Assembly: GCF_002849595.1 (NCBI RefSeq)
Contig: NZ_NRQR01000005.1
Location: 62,001-126,000 of the forward strand
Direction: 5' to 3'
DNA from: Luteimonas rhizosphaerae
GTDB taxonomy: Bacteria; Pseudomonadota; Gammaproteobacteria; Xanthomonadales; Xanthomonadaceae
DNA: 64,000 bases
Each line of letters begins with the position of its first letter. The stretch's first letter is position 1. The notes below the pieces were generated by a model. It made no database searches and had not been told where the DNA came from. It worked only from the letters and a program-made list of their open reading frames with translations. Below, piece after piece: positions 55,142 through 63,891 of the stretch. Both the position numbers and the translations under genes were made by a program.

Positions 55142-55507
55142 TCATGCCAGCCGCGTGCCCAGCGGCACGTCGGAATCGGGGATGCACAGCGTGACCGCGC
55201 CATCGGCGTCGTGGAAGCCGGTGACCAGGCACTCGGACATCATCGGTCCGATCTGCCGCGGCGTCAGATTGACCACGGCGACGACCAGGCGGCCGACGAG
55301 ATTCTCGGGCGTGTAGCGGTCGGTGATCTGCGCGCTGGACTTGCGCACGCCGATGGCCTCGCCGAAATCGACATGCAGGATGTAGGCGGGTCGACGCGCC
55401 GCCGGAAACGGCGCCGCCGACAGGACCCGGCCGACGCGGAGTTCGACCCGGGCGAAATCGTCCCAGCCGATAGCCGGCAGGGCACCGGGCGACGCGCCGG
55501 CGCTCAC
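55142..55507 (-). CDS. csaA: CsaA-like tRNA-binding domain protein
   Basis: 121 residues, nearly all one OB-fold tRNA-binding domain. WDDFARVELRVGRVLSAAPFP, then RPAYILHVDFGEAIGVRKSSAQI, LVGRLVVAVVNLTPRQIGPMMSE and VPLGTRLA match the CsaA family closely in order and spacing. CsaA proteins are dimeric, bind tRNA or protein and were described as secretion-related chaperones in Bacillus; the role here is unproven. Start: the GTG at 55507, overlapping the pdxA stop (GTGA). Its place between pdxA and rsmA is unusual compared with the E. coli cluster. Confidence 0.88.
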   Translation of the reverse strand: MSAGASPGALPAIGWDDFARVELRVGRVLSAAPFPAARRPAYILHVDFGEAIGVRKSSAQITDRYTPENLVGRLVVAVVNLTPRQIGPMMSECLVTGFHDADGAVTLCIPDSDVPLGTRLA

Positions 55508-56487
55508 GACGCGTATGCCATGCGCTGGCGGGCGAGTCGCGCGCACTGGTCGATCGCGGCGAACAGGCTCGACGGATCCGCCTGGCCGGTACCGGCCAGC
55601 GGCAATGCCGTGCCGTGGTCGACGGCGACGCGCGGGTAGGGCAGGCCGAGGGTCAGGTTGACCGCGGATTCGAAGCCGCTGAACTTCAGCACCGGCAGGC
55701 CCTGGTCGTGGTACATCGCCAGGACCGCGTCGACCTCTGCGAGCCGCGCCGGCAGGAAGGCGGTGTCGGCGGGCAAGGGGCCGAGCAGGTGCAGAGCATC
55801 GGCGCGCAGCCGATCCAGCACGGGCGCGATGACGTCGCGTTCCTCGGTGCCGAGATGGCCGTCCTCGCCCGCGTGCGGGTTGAGGCCCAGCACCGCGATC
55901 GTGGGGCGTTCGATGCCGAAATCGGTACGCAGCGCGCGGTCGACGATCCGCAATACGCGCTCGAGAAGCGCTGCGGTGATCGCGTCGGGCACGGCGCGCA
56001 GCGGCAGATGCGTCGTGGCCAGCGCGACCCGCAGGGTCGGGCTCGCGAGCATCATCACGACCTCGCAGCCGGCATCGTCGGCCAGCAATTCGGTCGTGCC
56101 GGTGTAGGCGATGCCGCCCGCATTGATGGCGGCCTTGTGCACCGGACCGGTCACCAGGCCATCGAAGCGACCCTGGCGGCAGCCGGCGGCCGCGTGCCGC
56201 AGGCCATCGATGACGCTGTGGGCGTTCTCGGGTGCGGGGGTTCCGAACGCGGGCAGCCGCGCATGCGGCAACTCGATCAGGCGCAGGGTGCCGGGCGGGG
56301 CATCGACCGTTTCGGCATCGACCAGGGTCAGGGCCAGGCCGATGGCCTCGGCCGCGCGCATCAGGGTGGGGCCATCGCCGATCGCGACCAGATCGGCATC
56401 GCAGCCGCGCCAGGCGGCGCGCACGCACAGTTCCGGTCCGACGCCGGCCGGCTCACCCGGGACCAGCGCCAGCCGGGGACGCGACAT
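55504..56487 (-). CDS. pdxA: 4-hydroxythreonine-4-phosphate dehydrogenase
   Basis: A 327-residue divalent-metal NAD enzyme of pyridoxal phosphate synthesis. LALVPGEPAGVGPELCVRAA is the N-terminal hallmark. RFDGLVTGPVHKAAINAGGI contacts substrate and AYTGTTELLAD follows. TTHLPLRAVPDAI, GLNPHAGEDGHLGTEE and AMYHDQGLPVLKF carry the metal-binding His residues, and VDHGTALPLAGTGQADPSSL the end. The start at 56487 overlaps the surA stop (ATGA). Confidence 0.96.
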   Translation of the reverse strand: MSRPRLALVPGEPAGVGPELCVRAAWRGCDADLVAIGDGPTLMRAAEAIGLALTLVDAETVDAPPGTLRLIELPHARLPAFGTPAPENAHSVIDGLRHAAAGCRQGRFDGLVTGPVHKAAINAGGIAYTGTTELLADDAGCEVVMMLASPTLRVALATTHLPLRAVPDAITAALLERVLRIVDRALRTDFGIERPTIAVLGLNPHAGEDGHLGTEERDVIAPVLDRLRADALHLLGPLPADTAFLPARLAEVDAVLAMYHDQGLPVLKFSGFESAVNLTLGLPYPRVAVDHGTALPLAGTGQADPSSLFAAIDQCARLARQRMAYAS

Positions 56488-57803
56488 CAGCCGCCGCCGA
56501 CCTCGGGATCGGCGTCGGGACCGGTGCGGACGCTGATGTAGGCCTCGCCGCGGAGTTCGCGGACGTAGCGGTCCCATTCTTCCTCCAGCTTGCGCTGGCC
56601 GATCGACTCGCGCACCTGGGCGCGACGGGTGTTGTCGGTGGCGCTGGACTGGCGCGAGCCGGTGCGCTGGACGATGTGCCAGCCGGCCTGGGTGCGGAAG
56701 GGCTGCGAGACCGCGTCGTCGGACAACGCAGCGACTTCGGCGCCGAATTCGGGGCCGAACTCGTCCTGCGTGAACCAGCCGAGGTCGCCGCCGCGTTCCT
56801 TGCTGCTGTTGTCTTCCGATGTCTCGGTCGCGACGGTCGCGAAGTCGGCGCCGCCCTCGATGCGCGCGCGCAGGGTGTCGATGCGGGCACGCGCCTCGCT
56901 GTCCTGGCCGGCCGGGGCACGGATCAGGATGTGACGCGCCTGGTACTGGGTGACGCTGCCGGCGCCGCCCTGGCCGTCGCCCTCGCGGGTGTCGACCAGC
57001 TGCAGCAGCTGGAAGCCGCTGGGACCCCGGATCGGGCCGATGATCTGGCCAGGCTCGAGGCCGGTCATCGCCGACGCGAACGCCGCCGGGATCTCATCGA
57101 CCCGGCGCCAGCCCAGATCGCCGCCTTCCAGCGCGTTCGGGCTGTCGGAGTAGCGCACTGCGGCGGCTCCGAATTCCATCTCGTTGCGGTCGAGCAGGCT
57201 CTTGATGCCATCGACCTTCTGCTGGCCGGTCTGGATCTGCTGCGGCGTCGCGCCTTCGGGCAGGGCGACGAGGATATGCGCCAGGCGGTACTGCACGCCG
57301 CCCGACTGCGCGGCCAGCGCGGTGTCGACCTCGGCGTCGCTGACCGACACGCGGGTCTGCGCGAAGCGCTGGCGCATGCGCTGGATCATCAGCTCGTCAC
57401 GCAGCGAGGCGCGGAAGTCGTCGAATCCCATGCCGTCGCCGGCGAGCTGCTGGCGCAGCTGGTCCATCGTGAAGTTGTTCTGCTGGGCGATGCCGGAGAT
57501 CGCGGCGTCGACTTCCTCGTCGCTGACGTTGACGCCGGTCTGCTGGGCACGCGCGGTCTGCAGGCGCAGCAGGATCAGGCGCTCCAGGACCTGGCGCTCG
57601 AGGATTTCGCGCGGCGGCAGCTGGTCCTGGCGCGTGGCGTACTGGCCCTGGATGTTGGCGACCGCACGTTCGAGTTCGCTGGCGAGGATGATGTCCTCGT
57701 CGACGACCGCGGCGATTCGGTCCAGCGGCTGGACCTGCTGGGCATGCGCGACGGACGCGAACAGCGCGGCAGCGACCGCCAGGGAATGGAGGAGTGTTTT
57801 CAT
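56487..57803 (-). CDS. surA: Periplasmic peptidyl-prolyl isomerase/chaperone SurA
   Basis: 438 residues. A signal peptide (MKTLLHSLAVAAALFASVAHA) is followed by the SurA N-terminal chaperone domain (LDRIAAVVDEDIILASELERAV). Two parvulin domains come next: first about 170-270 (YRLAHILVALPEGA, then GGDLGWRRVDEIP), second about 280-385 (YQARHILIRAPAGQ, then GGDLGWFTQDEFGPEF). A C-terminal helix follows. SurA escorts unfolded outer-membrane proteins, including LptD, to the BAM complex. The start overlaps the lptD stop (ATGA), coupling the chaperone to its client. Confidence 0.97.
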   Translation of the reverse strand: MKTLLHSLAVAAALFASVAHAQQVQPLDRIAAVVDEDIILASELERAVANIQGQYATRQDQLPPREILERQVLERLILLRLQTARAQQTGVNVSDEEVDAAISGIAQQNNFTMDQLRQQLAGDGMGFDDFRASLRDELMIQRMRQRFAQTRVSVSDAEVDTALAAQSGGVQYRLAHILVALPEGATPQQIQTGQQKVDGIKSLLDRNEMEFGAAAVRYSDSPNALEGGDLGWRRVDEIPAAFASAMTGLEPGQIIGPIRGPSGFQLLQLVDTREGDGQGGAGSVTQYQARHILIRAPAGQDSEARARIDTLRARIEGGADFATVATETSEDNSSKERGGDLGWFTQDEFGPEFGAEVAALSDDAVSQPFRTQAGWHIVQRTGSRQSSATDNTRRAQVRESIGQRKLEEEWDRYVRELRGEAYISVRTGPDADPEVGGG

Positions 57804-60226
57804 TGGCTCAGGCCCGGGGCGAGGGTTTCATCGTCGTCGCTGTTGCGAAGCTCGGACGGCGGCACGAGGTAGAGGTCGTCTCGGTAGTAGCCGAGAATAG
57901 CACGGCGCAAACGGTCTTCCGTGTTGGGGCCGGCCGAGCCGAGACCCTTCAGTTCAAGTTCGAACATGATCGCGTTGTTCAGCTCCCCCTGGCGATTGCG
58001 CAGGTAGCGACGCGCCACGACCCGGGCCGCGAGACAGCAGCTGTCCCACTGGAAGCCGGCAATGCCTTCGAGCATGCGATTGTCCGTCAGCGAGTAGTAG
58101 TACCGCCCGATGACGCTCCACGCCGGCGAGATCGGGTACAGGAACGAGAGATCCGCCTGCTCGATCAGGTCGCCACGGCTGCGATAGGAGAAATTCGCGA
58201 TGCCTTCGTCGCCGATCAGATAGCGCGAGCGCAGGCTTGCCAGATCTTCCTGGCGGCTCTTCGGATCCCACTGGTAACTGGCGCCGATGGTCCAGCGATC
58301 GTTGACGGCATAATTCGTATCGGCCACCCAGGCCGAGCGGCCGCGCTCGATCGGTGCCCGGTTGGGGAGCGTCACGCGCGAATCGTCCAGATAGATGATC
58401 TGCCCCAGATTCGCGGATAACTTTTCCATGCCGTCCGATTCTCGGATCAGGCGGGTGCTCGTGGCCAGGGTGATCTGGTTCGCATCGGCCTGACGGTCGG
58501 CGCCGGAGTAGCGGTTGTCGCGGAAGAGCTGGCCCCAGCTGAAGGTCAGGTCGCGCGTGTCGAAGACGGGCAGGTCCGTCTGGTCCCGGTACGGCGTATG
58601 CAAGAAAAAGACCCTGGGCTCGAGCGTATGGAGGAACCGCTCGCCCCGGAAGCTGGTGTCCCGGTCGAAGAACAGGCCGGCGTCGACGGACGCGATCGGC
58701 AGGACCCGGCTGGGCGAATCGTTGACGGAATCAAGGCGATTTGCGCGTGCAACCTGCTCCGCAAGCTCGTTCGATAGGTCGTATCCGGTATAGCGCCAGG
58801 CCACGGTCGGCCGTACGAACCAGCTGGCGCCCTCTATCGGCATACTGATATAGGGCTTGACGTCGACACGTGCCCCCCCGGGGCGTGCATCGGAATCCGT
58901 ATGACTGAACTTCGTCGCCTGAGCGTCCAGGCCAGCGACGAATCGGCTGCCAACAGGCTGTTCCCAGCTGACCTGGGCGTAAGGCAGACGGTGGTAGGCA
59001 AGCCGGCTGTCCGCGAGCGTGTAGTCCGTGAGTTGATAGTAGTCGGCGCCGATCGCCGCGTTCCAATATAGGCCGCGCCCGAACACGCCCAACGTGCTGC
59101 GCGTGGATGTGCTGGAGATGCCGTCGATGTTGTTGCTGAAATCCTCCAGGTACCTCGGGTCGCTCATGTACGTCAGGTTCGCGCGGGCCTGCCAGCCTCG
59201 GGTCAATGCCTGGCGACCACTGTAGCTGAGCATGAAACGGTCCTCCTCGCGCCGGTTCTGGGCGATCGGTACCTCCACCAGCTCTAGCTCGCGGTCGTCG
59301 ACCGTCAGCCCGTCGGACGGCAAGACGTTGAAATCGAATTCGCCCTGGCCGCCGTCGTTGAGGTAGCGGAATTCCGTCGCCAGGCTCACGCCGCGCTTGC
59401 TCATCCAGCGCGGCTCCAGCGTCATGTCGTAGTTCGGCGCCAGGTTCAGATAGATCGGCTGGCTGTAGTCGAAGCCGTTGCGCCCGGACTGCGAGATACG
59501 CGGGAACAGCAGGCCGGACAGGCGGCGTTCGTCGATCGGGAAGCGGAACCAGGGCACGTACAGCACCGGCACCTTGCCTACTCGCAGCGTGGCGCCGCGC
59601 GCAGTGCCCATGCCCATGTCGGTGTCGATGTCGATCTGCTTGGATTTGAGCTCCCACCAGCGGTCGCTGGGCGGGCAGGTCGAGTACGTCGAACCGAGCA
59701 GCGCGCCCTGGGTGCCGTCCATGCGGATCTCGTCGGCGCCGCCGTTGCCGCGTCGCGCGGTCAGCTGGTAGCGCACGCGATCCATCTTGTACGACTCGGC
59801 GAGGGTGTCGCCCTCGAGCCGGTCGGCGACGACGCGCATGCCGCGGTCCTGGTAGCGGACGTTGCCGCTGGCGACGAAGGTGCCTTCTTCCTGCGAATAG
59901 TCGAGGTTGTCGGTGCCGAGGAACTGGTCGCCGCGGCGCAGCGTCACGTCACCGGTGACGTTGGCGTTCTGGCCGCTGATGCCCGACAGCTCGTCGCCGT
60001 CGATATCGGTCGGCTGGTTCTCGCGATCCTCGACCGAGCCGACCGGGGCCTGCGCGTCCGCGAACATCGGAACCGAGTCCTCGATCGGGCACAGCGCCCA
60101 GTAGTTCGGACGGAGCTCGTCATCGGCATGGGCGGCGAGGGAAGCGGCGATGCAGAACGGAAGGGGAAGCAGACGAAGGGCGGTGCGCACGGGCAATCCG
60201 TTCAGCGGGAAAACGGGCGCCAGCAT
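57800..60226 (-). CDS. lptD: LPS-assembly protein LptD
   Basis: An 808-residue outer-membrane barrel that with LptE inserts lipopolysaccharide into the outer leaflet. An N-terminal signal peptide precedes a periplasmic OstA-type domain (about 75-200, LSGISGQNANVTGDVTLRRG, then EEGTFVASGNVRYQDRGMRV). The C-terminal barrel domain has LSGLLFPRISQSGRNGFDYSQP and many alternating aromatic strands. Cys residues near CPIEDSV and WDSCCLAARV are candidates for the LptD disulfides. The start at 60226 (MLAPVFPLNG) is chosen; a GTG at about 60193, closer to the signal core, or an ATG at 60250 is possible. It heads the cluster; the 246-nt upstream gap presumably holds its promoter. Confidence 0.95.
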   Translation of the reverse strand: MLAPVFPLNGLPVRTALRLLPLPFCIAASLAAHADDELRPNYWALCPIEDSVPMFADAQAPVGSVEDRENQPTDIDGDELSGISGQNANVTGDVTLRRGDQFLGTDNLDYSQEEGTFVASGNVRYQDRGMRVVADRLEGDTLAESYKMDRVRYQLTARRGNGGADEIRMDGTQGALLGSTYSTCPPSDRWWELKSKQIDIDTDMGMGTARGATLRVGKVPVLYVPWFRFPIDERRLSGLLFPRISQSGRNGFDYSQPIYLNLAPNYDMTLEPRWMSKRGVSLATEFRYLNDGGQGEFDFNVLPSDGLTVDDRELELVEVPIAQNRREEDRFMLSYSGRQALTRGWQARANLTYMSDPRYLEDFSNNIDGISSTSTRSTLGVFGRGLYWNAAIGADYYQLTDYTLADSRLAYHRLPYAQVSWEQPVGSRFVAGLDAQATKFSHTDSDARPGGARVDVKPYISMPIEGASWFVRPTVAWRYTGYDLSNELAEQVARANRLDSVNDSPSRVLPIASVDAGLFFDRDTSFRGERFLHTLEPRVFFLHTPYRDQTDLPVFDTRDLTFSWGQLFRDNRYSGADRQADANQITLATSTRLIRESDGMEKLSANLGQIIYLDDSRVTLPNRAPIERGRSAWVADTNYAVNDRWTIGASYQWDPKSRQEDLASLRSRYLIGDEGIANFSYRSRGDLIEQADLSFLYPISPAWSVIGRYYYSLTDNRMLEGIAGFQWDSCCLAARVVARRYLRNRQGELNNAIMFELELKGLGSAGPNTEDRLRRAILGYYRDDLYLVPPSELRNSDDDETLAPGLSQ

Positions 60227-60472
60227 GCCGCATCCCCGAAGGTGCGGCAATCCAGCGCCGGCGCGCGCCGTTCACGTGTCGCGCGGCGCGGAATCGCGGG
60301 TGTGCGCTTCGGCCCGCTTCAAGCTGAATGGAAGTCGCGCGCGGGCCCGAACGCCGCTCGAAACCGGCGGGTTCGCGACGCAACAGGCGGGAATTTTCGT
60401 GGGCGTGGCGCCGCGTCGCCGCGCTGCGCTGACCACCGAGTCTTCGGACGATGGGGTGAGCGCTGGCCGCGC

Positions 60473-61429
60473 TCAGCGCGCCGACAGTGCTCGCACGTGG
60501 GCGACACTGCACTCGCGCAGCGCCTGCAGGTCGTAACCGCCTTCCAGCATGGAGACGATCCGCCCGTCGGCATGCCGCCCGGCCAGCGCCACCAGTTCGC
60601 CGGTCAGCCAGGCGAAGTCTTCGGCGTCGAGCTGCAGCTGGGCGAGCGGGTCGCGCCAGTGCGCATCGAACCCGGCCGAGACCAGCACCAGTTGCGGCGC
60701 GAACGCATCGAGCTCCGGAAGCAGCGTGTCGCGCCACGCCTCGCAGAAACGCTTGCTGCCGGTGCCCGGCGGCAACGGCGCATTGACGACGTTGCCGACG
60801 CCGCGCTCGGCGCGCAGGCCGGTGTCGGGGAACAGCGGCAGCTGGTGGGAACTCAGATACTGCACCCGCGGTTCGTGCTCGAAGATCGCCTGGGTGCCAT
60901 TGCCGTGGTGGACGTCGAAATCGACGATCGACACCCGCGTCAGGCCATAGCGCTCGAGGGCGTGCGCCGCGGCGACGGCGATGTTGTTGAACAGGCAGAA
61001 GCCCATCGCGATCGCGCCGGTGGCGTGATGGCCCGGCGGCCGCACCGCGCAGAACGTGCGGCGCACGTCGCCGTTAAGCACCGCGTCGACGGCCGCGACG
61101 CCGGCGCCGGCCGCATGCAGCGCCGCGGTCGCCGAACCCGGCGACAGCACGGTGTCCGCGTCCAGCGGAATGCGGCCGGTCGGCTGCGATTCGAGCACCG
61201 TCGTCAGCAGGGTGTCGTCGTGCACGCGCTGCAGCTGCCCGCGCGTCGCTGCCGGGGCCTGCCGCAGCTCGAGCTCGGGAAAGGCCGCCTGCAACGCCTC
61301 GATGACCGCTGCCAGCCGCGCCGGTCGCTCGGCATGGCCGGGCCCCGTGTCGTGGTCGAGGCAACTGGCGTGGGAGAACACCGGGATCACCCGGCGATCG
61401 TCGCTACCGAAGCTGATCGGGTGATGCAT
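60473..61429 (-). CDS. Histone deacetylase family (class II-like) amidohydrolase
   Basis: 318 residues. PGHAERPARLAAVIEAL opens and CAVRPPGHHATGAIAMGFCLFNN holds the catalytic His pair. IVDFDVHHGNGTQAIF supplies zinc ligands Asp and His, VSAGFDAHWRDPLAQL the third ligand Asp, and SMLEGGYDLQAL the late Gly-Gly-Tyr. This is the bacterial HDAC/acetylpolyamine amidohydrolase branch. In bacteria these enzymes deacetylate polyamines or proteins, and acetoin-utilisation proteins share the fold. The substrate is unknown. It starts 3 nt after the cobalamin adenosyltransferase stop, in one operon. Confidence 0.92.
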   Translation of the reverse strand: MHHPISFGSDDRRVIPVFSHASCLDHDTGPGHAERPARLAAVIEALQAAFPELELRQAPAATRGQLQRVHDDTLLTTVLESQPTGRIPLDADTVLSPGSATAALHAAGAGVAAVDAVLNGDVRRTFCAVRPPGHHATGAIAMGFCLFNNIAVAAAHALERYGLTRVSIVDFDVHHGNGTQAIFEHEPRVQYLSSHQLPLFPDTGLRAERGVGNVVNAPLPPGTGSKRFCEAWRDTLLPELDAFAPQLVLVSAGFDAHWRDPLAQLQLDAEDFAWLTGELVALAGRHADGRIVSMLEGGYDLQALRECSVAHVRALSAR

Positions 61430-61432
61430 CGC

Positions 61433-61984
61433 TCAGCGCCGCCGCGTGTGGTGCCAGAGCACCTCGCCGTGGCCGCCGGCGCGAGCCAGCACCCGCGCCA
61501 GCACGAACAGCAGGTCCGACAAGCGGTTGAGGTAGCGGATCGCCTGCGGCCGGACCGCTTCCTCGCGTGACAGGGCGACCGCCTCGCGTTCGGCGCGCCG
61601 GACCACGGTGCGTGCGACGTGGCAGCGCGCGGCCGTTTCGCCGCCGCCGGGCAGGATGAAATCCTTCAGCGGTGGCAGGTCGTCGTTGTAGTGGTCGAGC
61701 TGCTGCTCGAGCCGGTCGATGTCGGCATCGTCGATCGCCGCATGGCCGGGAATGCACAGCTCGCCGCCGAGATCGAACAGCTGGTGCTGCACCGTCGTCA
61801 GCAGTGCGCGGATGTCGTCGGCCATGTCGGCCGCGAGCAGCAGGCCGATCGTCGAGTTGGCCTCGTCGACCGTGCCGTAGGCCGCGACGCGCAGCGCGTC
61901 CTTGCCGGTGCGGGTGCCGTCGCCGAGTCCGGTCGAGCCGTCGTCGCCGGTGCGGGTGTAGATCGTCGAGAGGCGGTTGCCCAT
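61433..61984 (-). CDS. PduO-type cob(I)alamin adenosyltransferase
   Basis: A 183-residue trimeric enzyme that transfers adenosyl from ATP to cob(I)alamin to make coenzyme B12. STIYTRTGDDGSTGLGDGTRT is the ATP-binding N terminus, VAAYGTVDEANSTIGLLLA follows, and FILPGGGETAARCHVARTVVRRAERE is the PduO signature. YLNRLSDLLFVLARVLAR completes it. Its upstream neighbour on the same strand looks like the B12 transporter BtuM, giving a two-step uptake and activation unit. The B12-dependent client enzyme is not in this window. Confidence 0.95.
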   Translation of the reverse strand: MGNRLSTIYTRTGDDGSTGLGDGTRTGKDALRVAAYGTVDEANSTIGLLLAADMADDIRALLTTVQHQLFDLGGELCIPGHAAIDDADIDRLEQQLDHYNDDLPPLKDFILPGGGETAARCHVARTVVRRAEREAVALSREEAVRPQAIRYLNRLSDLLFVLARVLARAGGHGEVLWHHTRRR

Positions 61985-62000
61985 CTGCGCGACGCGGCGG

Positions 62001-62588
62001 TCAGTCGGGCTGCAGCGCGCGCGGCGCTGCCGGCTGCGGCAGCACGCGGGTCAGCAGCACGTGGACCATCGCCGCGGCGCCGACATACAGCGCGGTCACG
62101 CGTCCGTACGGCAGCAGCCAGTCGCTGTAGTTCTTCCACCAGCCGGCGATGGTCGGCTCGGCGACGCTGCTGCTGATCCAGTAGAAGCTGCCCTGGGCGA
62201 TCAGATGGCAGACCACGACCGATGCGACCAGGCTCGCGGCCAGCAGGCCCAGCGTCTTCGCCACGCCGCCGGTGCTGTGGCGACGCAGCCAGCCGCCGCC
62301 GGCCCACAGCGCGAAATACGCCGGGATCAGGCACCAGTACGCCGGCGACACGCAGTAGTGGCTCCAGAACGACAGGCCCTGGCTGGTGATGACGAACGCG
62401 TCGACCGCGACCGCCAGGCCCATCAGCGCCGGGAACGCCCAGCGCGACCACGCGCGCAGATAGAAGCCGCCGATGAAGAACACGGCCCACGAGGCATCCG
62501 GCAGCGCGCCGAAGTGGTGCAGGCGGGTCGCGGCCATCAGGACGACGAGCGAGGCGAGGATGGCGGCGCGGCGGGCGACGGTGTTCAT
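62001..62588 (-). CDS. btuM: Solitary ECF S-component, probable vitamin B12 transporter BtuM
   Basis: 195 residues with about six hydrophobic helices. ATRLHHFGALPDASWAVFFIGGF lies in the first two helices. SHYCVSPAYWCLIPAYFALW contains Cys79, which lines up with the cobalt-binding Cys80 described for BtuM of Thiobacillus denitrificans. BtuM is an ECF-type S-component that works without its energising module and takes up or decyanates cobalamin. The call rests on size, the aromatic DASWAVF motif, the Cys in a YC[VT]PAY context and the adjacent PduO gene, not on a search. The start at 62588 has GGAG upstream. A TAGAAT box at 62629-62634 (minus strand) may be the -10. Confidence 0.72.
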   Translation of the reverse strand: MNTVARRAAILASLVVLMAATRLHHFGALPDASWAVFFIGGFYLRAWSRWAFPALMGLAVAVDAFVITSQGLSFWSHYCVSPAYWCLIPAYFALWAGGGWLRRHSTGGVAKTLGLLAASLVASVVVCHLIAQGSFYWISSSVAEPTIAGWWKNYSDWLLPYGRVTALYVGAAAMVHVLLTRVLPQPAAPRALQPD

Positions 62589-62679
62589 CTGGTGGAGCTC
62601 CGGACAGGCGGAAGGCGTGCTGGCGCGCATTCTAACGGAGCGGCGTCGGGCCTGCGCTGGCACCGCTTATCATGGCCGC

Positions 62680-63891
62680 ATGGCACAGGCACACCAGGTT
62701 CTGATCGTCGGCGGCGGGCTGGTCGGCGCAAGTCTCGCGATCGCGCTCGATCGCGTCGGCATCGACACAGCGCTGGTCGAAGCGAGTCCGGCCGGGACGA
62801 TGCCGGCGGTCTTCGACGAGCGCAACCTCAGTTTCGCCGAGGCGAGCGTGCATGCGCTGGGCGCGCTCGGCGTGCTGCAGAAGCTGCGTGCACCGACCGG
62901 GCCGATCCGCCGGATCCACGTGAGCCGCGCGGGCGACTTCGGTCGCGTCGAGCTGGACGCGGCGGACTACGGGCGCACCCGGTTCGGCCAGGTGGTCGTC
63001 GCCCGCGATTTCGGCGAGGCGCTCGAGGCGCGACTCGCCGAGCTGTCCCATCTCACCCGCTACCGGCCCGCGCGGTTCGTCGGATTCGATGCCCCGCGCG
63101 AACCGGGGCTGCGGACCGTCCGACTGGCGGACGACGACGGCGAGCGCTGCGTGCAGGCCGCGCTGGTGGTCGGCGCCGACGGCAGCGACAGCGCGGTGCG
63201 GGCCGCGCTCTGCATCGGCGCGCAGCAGCACGACTACGGCCAGCGCCTGTTCGTCGCGCGCCTGCGGGCGGAGCGCGCGCCCGACGGTCGCGCCTTCGAA
63301 CGCCTGACCGCGGAAGGGCCGACCGCGTTGCTGCCGCGCGGCGATCGCCACTACGGTCTGGTGCATGGCGTGGCCTCGGCGGCCGCCGAGGCGGTCGCAG
63401 CGCTCGACGATGCCGCCTTCGTCGCGCGCATCCAGACGCTGTTCGGCTGGCGTGCCGGACGCCTGACCGGCGTGGGTCCGCGCAGCGTCTATCCCGCGCG
63501 GCGCGTGGTCGCCGACCGCGTCGTGGCCGACCGCGCGGTGCTGGTCGGCAACGCGGCCCAGAGCCTGCATCCGATCGGCGCCCAGGGCTTCAATCTCGGC
63601 CTGCGCGATGCGCTGACGCTGGCGGAAGCGCTCGCGTCCGGTGAGGACGCCGGCGCGCCCGCGCGGCTGGCGGCGTACGCCGGGCGGCGCCTCGAGGATC
63701 GCAAGCGCACGCTCGCGTTTTCCGACGGACTGGCGCGCGTGACCGCCAATCCCTCGCCGCTGCTGCGCCCGCTGCGCAGCCTCGGCCTGCTGGCGATCGC
63801 CGGCGATTCCGGCCTGCAGTCGCTGCTGGCCGGCGGTGCGATGGGTTACCGCGGCGATGTGCCGGCGCTGTGCCGCGAGGGGGCCGCATGA
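62680..63891 (+). CDS. ubiH: UbiH/UbiF/VisC-family FAD monooxygenase
   Basis: A 403-residue flavoprotein of ubiquinone synthesis. VLIVGGGLVGASLAIALDRVG is the FAD-binding Rossmann start, VVGADGSDSAVRAAL the middle GD motif, and VLVGNAAQSLHPIGAQGFNLGLRD the FAD/ring-hydroxylase signature. The usual GNAAH is GNAAQ here, a small deviation. UbiH hydroxylates the ring at C6. It is followed, with a 4-nt overlap, by a second flavin monooxygenase; tandem Ubi hydroxylases are common in xanthomonads. UbiH rather than UbiF or UbiI is the likely paralogue but not certain. Confidence 0.88.
   Translation: MAQAHQVLIVGGGLVGASLAIALDRVGIDTALVEASPAGTMPAVFDERNLSFAEASVHALGALGVLQKLRAPTGPIRRIHVSRAGDFGRVELDAADYGRTRFGQVVVARDFGEALEARLAELSHLTRYRPARFVGFDAPREPGLRTVRLADDDGERCVQAALVVGADGSDSAVRAALCIGAQQHDYGQRLFVARLRAERAPDGRAFERLTAEGPTALLPRGDRHYGLVHGVASAAAEAVAALDDAAFVARIQTLFGWRAGRLTGVGPRSVYPARRVVADRVVADRAVLVGNAAQSLHPIGAQGFNLGLRDALTLAEALASGEDAGAPARLAAYAGRRLEDRKRTLAFSDGLARVTANPSPLLRPLRSLGLLAIAGDSGLQSLLAGGAMGYRGDVPALCREGAA

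Noticed and set aside
62589..62679. Possible cobalamin riboswitch before the BtuM-like gene
   Set aside because: The divergent gap of 91 nt cannot hold a riboswitch of about 200 nt, and I see no B12-box-like sequence.
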